A stretch of DNA of 9,378 nt, from positions 622,360 to 631,737 of the forward strand of contig JADLKH010000004.1 of the NCBI GenBank assembly GCA_015657435.1. Reading direction: 5' to 3'. The DNA comes from Synergistales bacterium. Its GTDB lineage: Bacteria > Synergistota > Synergistia > Synergistales > 79-D21. Positions 6,168 through 9,378 of this stretch are shown in pieces. Each line of letters starts with the position of its first letter. The stretch's first letter is position 1. A model generated the notes under the pieces. That model was not told where the DNA came from. It was given only the letters and a program-made list of their open reading frames with translations, and did not search any database. A program made the translations under genes and the position numbers.

Positions 6168-7286
6168 CTACTGAGATTTTCCCTGGCATGACACAGACCA
6201 GGTCGTTTCGACCCTGCCGTTCCGAATGCCGTTGATAACCTCGTAAAAATTCGTTGTTTGGCAGGCATGGTTCGGGATGATTTCCAGTTTCTGGCCGATC
6301 CCGAACTGAAGATCGCTGCCTTCCGGAATATCGAAAGAAGCATGCTCCTCGTAAATCTTGTCTAGAAAGATGTCTGGTTGTTCCTTCAGCCGACCGTGTC
6401 CTTCCGCACGGGTGATCCCGCCTTTCTGCACCCCTTCGTTCAGGGTCTTGGTCCCGACGTCCAGGACAACTCGCACCGGCGTGGGCCTGCTGATCACTGT
6501 AGCCAGAACTGCTTGCGCGCACCTAGAATAGGTCCCCAGGAACTGGGCCATGTTGGTATCCAGGAAAGCGTAGTTCCCCGGCCGGATCTCAGTCACCCCG
6601 CGTTCGATCCCGCCCAGCAGCAGGGAAGGGGTGGATCCGATGGAAACCTCCTCTATATTGATTCCCGACGACCGCAGCAGCGAGGCCATCTCGATCATTT
6701 TGTTCTGGCTTTCCCTGCTGATTCGTCGTGCGATTTCGATCGAAGCGGCTCCGTAACTGTGCCCGTCGTGAGTGAAGATCCCCCGTATCCTTAAACCCGG
6801 CATTCGGCAAATGCATCGGGCCAGTTCGAGTGCCTGCTCGCCGGAAAGAACTCCTGTCCGCGGACTCCCGGTTTCCACGTCGATCATCACGTCCAGGGGC
6901 ACTGGCTCGGCCGAGAAGGCCCCTGAAAGTGCTATCACTTGTTCCGGGTGATCCACGCCCACTGCCAGGGACCTGATCCTGCGTTTCAGCGCCTTCAATC
7001 TCTCCAGTTTTACAGCTCCAACGATTTCGTTAGCGATGAAGATGTCGTCCAATCCCTCCCATGCCATGACTTCTGCTTCCCCAAGCTTGGCAACGGTAAT
7101 TCCTTTAGCCCCCATGGCTACCTGGAGCTTGGCAATGGCCGGAGTGCGGTGGGTCTTGATATGGGGGCGCATTTTCACTCTCGCCAGGTTGGCTTTTTCC
7201 TGCATCGAACGCAGGTTCTCCTCAAGACGATCCAAATCTACTAATAAAGCGGGGGTATCGAGTTCTACCAATGGCTTCCCTATCAT
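6168..7286 (-). CDS. DSD1-type PLP enzyme: D-threonine aldolase / D-serine dehydratase-like
   Basis: This 372-residue cytoplasmic enzyme has the alanine-racemase-type TIM barrel N-terminal domain and the C-terminal DSD1 domain. It opens LDTPALLVDLDRLEENLRSM, and the PLP-binding lysine is Lys44 in MRPHIKTHRTP. VTVAKLGEAEVMA-like, DVETGSPRTGV and SIGSTPS (phosphate-binding loop) follow. The C-terminal metal site is NHACQTTNFY with His340 and Cys342, the His-X-Cys pair that binds the divalent metal in D-threonine aldolase and eukaryotic D-serine dehydratase. The family cleaves D-threonine/D-allo-threonine to glycine and acetaldehyde, or deaminates D-serine; the sequence does not separate these. 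The start is ATG at 7286 behind a modest GAGG site. It is transcribed divergently from the regulator at 7546, which sits next to a D-amino-acid deacylase gene, so a D-amino-acid role is coherent. Confidence 0.88.
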   Translation of the reverse strand: MIGKPLVELDTPALLVDLDRLEENLRSMQEKANLARVKMRPHIKTHRTPAIAKLQVAMGAKGITVAKLGEAEVMAWEGLDDIFIANEIVGAVKLERLKALKRRIRSLAVGVDHPEQVIALSGAFSAEPVPLDVMIDVETGSPRTGVLSGEQALELARCICRMPGLRIRGIFTHDGHSYGAASIEIARRISRESQNKMIEMASLLRSSGINIEEVSIGSTPSLLLGGIERGVTEIRPGNYAFLDTNMAQFLGTYSRCAQAVLATVISRPTPVRVVLDVGTKTLNEGVQKGGITRAEGHGRLKEQPDIFLDKIYEEHASFDIPEGSDLQFGIGQKLEIIPNHACQTTNFYEVINGIRNGRVETTWSVSCQGKSQ

Positions 7287-7334
7287 GTGTCCTCACCGTC
7301 ACTTTCTTCGGGAATTGGCTCTCAGCGATCACAA

Positions 7335-7350
7335 GTTCATTAATTTGAAC
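7335..7350. promoter_or_regulatory. Possible operator dyad in the divergent intergenic region
   Basis: GTTCA (7335-7339) and TGAAC (7346-7350) form a 16-nt AT-centred dyad about 50 nt before the start of the PLP-enzyme gene. A second 5-bp dyad, GTCAT (7449-7453)/ATGAC (7468-7472), lies just upstream of the plus-strand -35. Either could bind the adjacent regulator. Dyads this short also occur by chance. Confidence 0.25.
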
Positions 7351-7478
7351 CCCTTAAAATTACAACCTCGACACCTTCGCTGTAGAAAACCGTCTAAGTC
7401 CCATTTTGGAGGATTAGTTGTATCGATTTCAATATGCGCCTGCGATTTGTCATTGATTCTTCATCTCATGACTTTAGC

Positions 7479-7508
7479 TTGACATTTATATTGCTTCTTT
7501 TATATCAT
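7479..7508 (+). promoter_or_regulatory. Sigma-70-type promoter of the regulator/deacylase genes
   Basis: A perfect TTGACA (7479-7484) is followed after 18 nt by TATCAT (7503-7508, 5 of 6); TATATC at 7501-7506 with a 16-nt spacer is an alternative -10. Transcription would start near 7515. The -10 covers the upstream ATG at 7507, so translation must start downstream, at 7546. Confidence 0.65.
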
Positions 7509-7545
7509 GCCATTAAGACGATATTTTGACGCATGGAGAGATATT

Positions 7546-8883
7546 ATGCGTATTGGAATCCTGGGTCCAGTCGAAATGGTACAAAAAGTGGAGAAGGTTT
7601 GTTCCGAGTTCTCCGGTGTAGTCGCCGTGCCACTCGTTTATGGCGAACTAGAGGAGGCAAATGGCCTTGTTGCCTCCCGACAGAAAGAACTTAACGGAAT
7701 ATTCTTCTGCGGACCCGTCCCCTACCTGATCGCAACACAGGGGGTTCAGCGAGAGATACCTTGGGCCTATCTGAGCTACGAATCGACAGGGCTTCTCCTG
7801 GCCCTCTTGCATGCGGCAGCAAATATGCCAGAGATTTTCAGCAAGGGTTGCCGGTTCAGCCTGGATACGATCGCCTCGGTGGAGGCCAAGGAACTCCTCA
7901 AGGAGGCTGGCCTTATTATCCACGCAATATACACGCATGAATTGACTCCCGGAATTGACCCCAAAAAAGATTTCTCTCAATTTCACAAGAATCTTTACCT
8001 GAAAGGAAAAACGGATTTCAGCATCACCTGCGTCCGCGTCGTAGCGGAAAACCTGGGTAAAGACGGAATCCCGTGCATCTCGGTTTCGCCCGCAGCTCAA
8101 ACGATCCGGGGAACCATACAGAGACTTCTTCTGGAAGTCCGCAACTCCCAGAAGGATTACATGCGGACCGTCGTGGGACTAGTCAGGCCCGAAATAACTC
8201 CATGGGGAGGCAAACTCCAGAACAACAGAATCCTCGCCCTTCATCGCGCCCTCCTTGCCTACGGAGAAAAACGCCAGATTCTGGTCGTCTCGCGGCGGGA
8301 CACGGGATTCCTGCTGGTGGAAAACTACGGACAGTTTCTCCTGGAAACGGGCGACCTGACGAGAAACCCTCTCCGGAAAGCCCTGATGGAAGCCACAGGA
8401 CTCGATGTCAGGATCGGTTACGGAGTCGGTCCAAGCCTGGGCATCGCCACCGGGTACGCCGAAAAAGCCCTGTCCCTGAGCTTTTCCGACCGTTCGGAAG
8501 CGTGCTACATCTGCGACGGCTTCGAGGCCAAGTGCTTGACGGAGGGTGCTGCCGGATCCGCTATCAGCCTTGTTGCCGAAGGAGGAGGCCTGCATCGTTA
8601 TTCCGAAAAACTCGGGATGACTCCGGCAACTATTTCCCGCTATTTCCGCGCCATGGAAGCCGTGGGCAACAACTTCTCTGCATCGGATATCGCCAGGCAA
8701 CTGGGCATCTCCGCCAAGGGAGCCCGAAAAATTCTTTCAACATTTCTAAAGGCAAGCACGATCAAGGAAAGCGGCAGAAGAACCTATCCCGGCAAGGGTC
8801 GCCCCGAGCGACTTTATGAATTTTCCGAAAAGGGAGGAGAGCTTTTTGTTCGACCTCGTGATCAGGAATGCGAAGGTTCTTGA
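7546..8883 (+). CDS. Transcription regulator: N-terminal sensor domain, GGDEF-like middle domain, C-terminal winged HTH
   Basis: From the ATG at 7546 (GGAGAG site 5 nt upstream) the protein is 445 residues. An ATG at 7507 would add 13 residues but overlaps the promoter -10, so it is rejected. Residues 1 to about 200 look like an alpha/beta sensor fold opening MRIGILGPVEMVQKVEKV, with LNGIFFCGPVPYLIA, resembling the PrpR-N type of ligand domain. Residues about 205-335 resemble the degenerate GGDEF/GTP-cyclohydrolase-III-like domains of bacterial regulators (VGLVRPE, GYGVGPSLGIATGYAEKAL at 291-309). Residues about 349-425 carry an HTH (LGMTPATISRYFRAM; SASDIARQLGISAKGARKIL) and a basic wing (RRTYPGKGRPERLYEF). 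It probably senses a metabolite and controls the divergent PLP-enzyme gene and its own downstream deacylase gene. Domain assignments are by eye; the HTH is the most secure. Confidence 0.8.
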   Translation: MRIGILGPVEMVQKVEKVCSEFSGVVAVPLVYGELEEANGLVASRQKELNGIFFCGPVPYLIATQGVQREIPWAYLSYESTGLLLALLHAAANMPEIFSKGCRFSLDTIASVEAKELLKEAGLIIHAIYTHELTPGIDPKKDFSQFHKNLYLKGKTDFSITCVRVVAENLGKDGIPCISVSPAAQTIRGTIQRLLLEVRNSQKDYMRTVVGLVRPEITPWGGKLQNNRILALHRALLAYGEKRQILVVSRRDTGFLLVENYGQFLLETGDLTRNPLRKALMEATGLDVRIGYGVGPSLGIATGYAEKALSLSFSDRSEACYICDGFEAKCLTEGAAGSAISLVAEGGGLHRYSEKLGMTPATISRYFRAMEAVGNNFSASDIARQLGISAKGARKILSTFLKASTIKESGRRTYPGKGRPERLYEFSEKGGELFVRPRDQECEGS

Positions 8884-9378
8884 TGGGACAGGAGCTCCTT
8901 GGTTCAGAGCAGATGTTGGGGTTTCCGGTGGAAAGATCGCAGCCGTACGCAAAAGCCTGGAGGGTGAGGCTGTAAAAACAATCGAGGGCCGGGATCGGAT
9001 CATCGCCCCGGGTTTTATTGACATGCATACCCATTCCGACCTGCGTGTCTTCCGCCATCCCGAGGAAGACGCGAAACTCATGCAGGGCATCACTACCGCC
9101 TTAATCGGACAGGACGGGCTTTCTGTGGCTCCCCTGGACGATCCTAACAAGGAACCCATGATGCGGCGGGTTAGCGGGCTCCTCGGAACCTACCTCGAAA
9201 AATGGCCCTGGAATTCCATGGCAGAGTACCTTGGAGCACTGGAAGAATTGAGGCCCGCCACAAACACGATGATGCTTGTTCCCCACGGGGCCATCCGTTC
9301 CATGGTTGTGGGCTGGGATAACCGCCCAGCCTCCCCTGCAGAAATAGCAAAGATGCAGGAACTCCTTTCCGAAGCGAT
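8846..9378 (+). CDS. N-acyl-D-amino-acid deacylase (D-aminoacylase, amidohydrolase superfamily), 5' part
   Basis: This metal-dependent amidohydrolase hydrolyses N-acyl-D-amino acids to a carboxylate and the free D-amino acid. The first 177 residues are in the window: FDLVIRNAKVLDGTGAPW (beta-sandwich start), APGFIDMHTHSD (54-65, metal ligands His61 and His63), then QGITTALIGQDGLSVAPL (80-97). The family is usually about 480-530 residues, so about two thirds lies outside. At the place where characterised D-aminoacylases have a metal-binding Cys (GNCG), this protein has GQDG. The start is TTG at 8846 with AGGGAGGAG 6-8 nt upstream. It overlaps the regulator gene by 38 nt in another frame, implying co-transcription and translational coupling. 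The TTG start fits the ribosome binding site and the family N-terminus. Confidence 0.88.
   Translation, partial: MFDLVIRNAKVLDGTGAPWFRADVGVSGGKIAAVRKSLEGEAVKTIEGRDRIIAPGFIDMHTHSDLRVFRHPEEDAKLMQGITTALIGQDGLSVAPLDDPNKEPMMRRVSGLLGTYLEKWPWNSMAEYLGALEELRPATNTMMLVPHGAIRSMVVGWDNRPASPAEIAKMQELLSEA

Noticed and set aside
8073..8819. 248-residue plus-strand open frame within the regulator gene
   Set aside because: It is an out-of-frame shadow, rich in Arg/Ser/Pro, inside the well-supported regulator coding sequence.

Overview
The window looks like a chromosomal accessory stretch of an anaerobic, amino-acid- or peptide-degrading bacterium. TAXI-type solute capture, M20D amidohydrolases, DSD1/D-threonine-aldolase-type enzymes and N-acyl-D-amino-acid deacylases together fit Synergistota or related fermentative lineages. 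That placement is inferred from gene content alone; no marker gene is present. Genes from position 1 to about 7290 lie on the minus strand, and genes from about 7480 to the end lie on the plus strand.

Layout: (1) 1-1129 minus, a succinyl-CoA-synthetase-beta-like ATP-grasp subunit with a TTG start, cut by the window start. (2) 1291-2292 minus, a secreted TAXI-family solute-binding protein; the gap to gene 1 holds a strong hairpin with a competing alternative fold. (3) 2293-3376, a gene-poor kilobase whose plus strand is purine-rich and ends in a good plus-strand intrinsic terminator, with no plus-strand gene to terminate; I treat it as a candidate noncoding RNA. (4) 3377-4078 minus, an exported PDZ protein with its own terminator. 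(5) 4358-4602 minus, the decayed 5' end of an IS3-family element (terminal TGACCTG plus a broken orfA). (6) 4633-5814 minus, a complete M20D amidohydrolase. (7) 5889-6146 minus, the decayed 3' end of an IS3-family element (C-terminus of orfB plus terminal TGACCTG). (8) 6168-7286 minus, a PLP enzyme of the D-threonine aldolase/D-serine dehydratase type. (9) A divergent intergenic region with a clear plus-strand promoter. (10) 7546-8883 plus, a three-part transcription regulator. (11) 8846-9378 plus, the start of an N-acyl-D-amino-acid deacylase overlapping the regulator gene, cut by the window end.

The right half reads as a catabolic unit for N-acylated and D-configured amino acids. The deacylase frees D-amino acids, the PLP enzyme cleaves or dehydrates a beta-hydroxy D-amino acid, the M20D enzyme removes acyl groups or hydrolyses amide bonds, and the divergently transcribed regulator probably controls the set. 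The left half pairs substrate capture (TAXI) with a CoA ligase subunit. Two IS remnants bracket the M20D gene, suggesting it was mobilised or rearranged into place. I found no tRNA, rRNA, CRISPR array or obvious defence system. The least explained part is the 2.4-3.05 kb interval.
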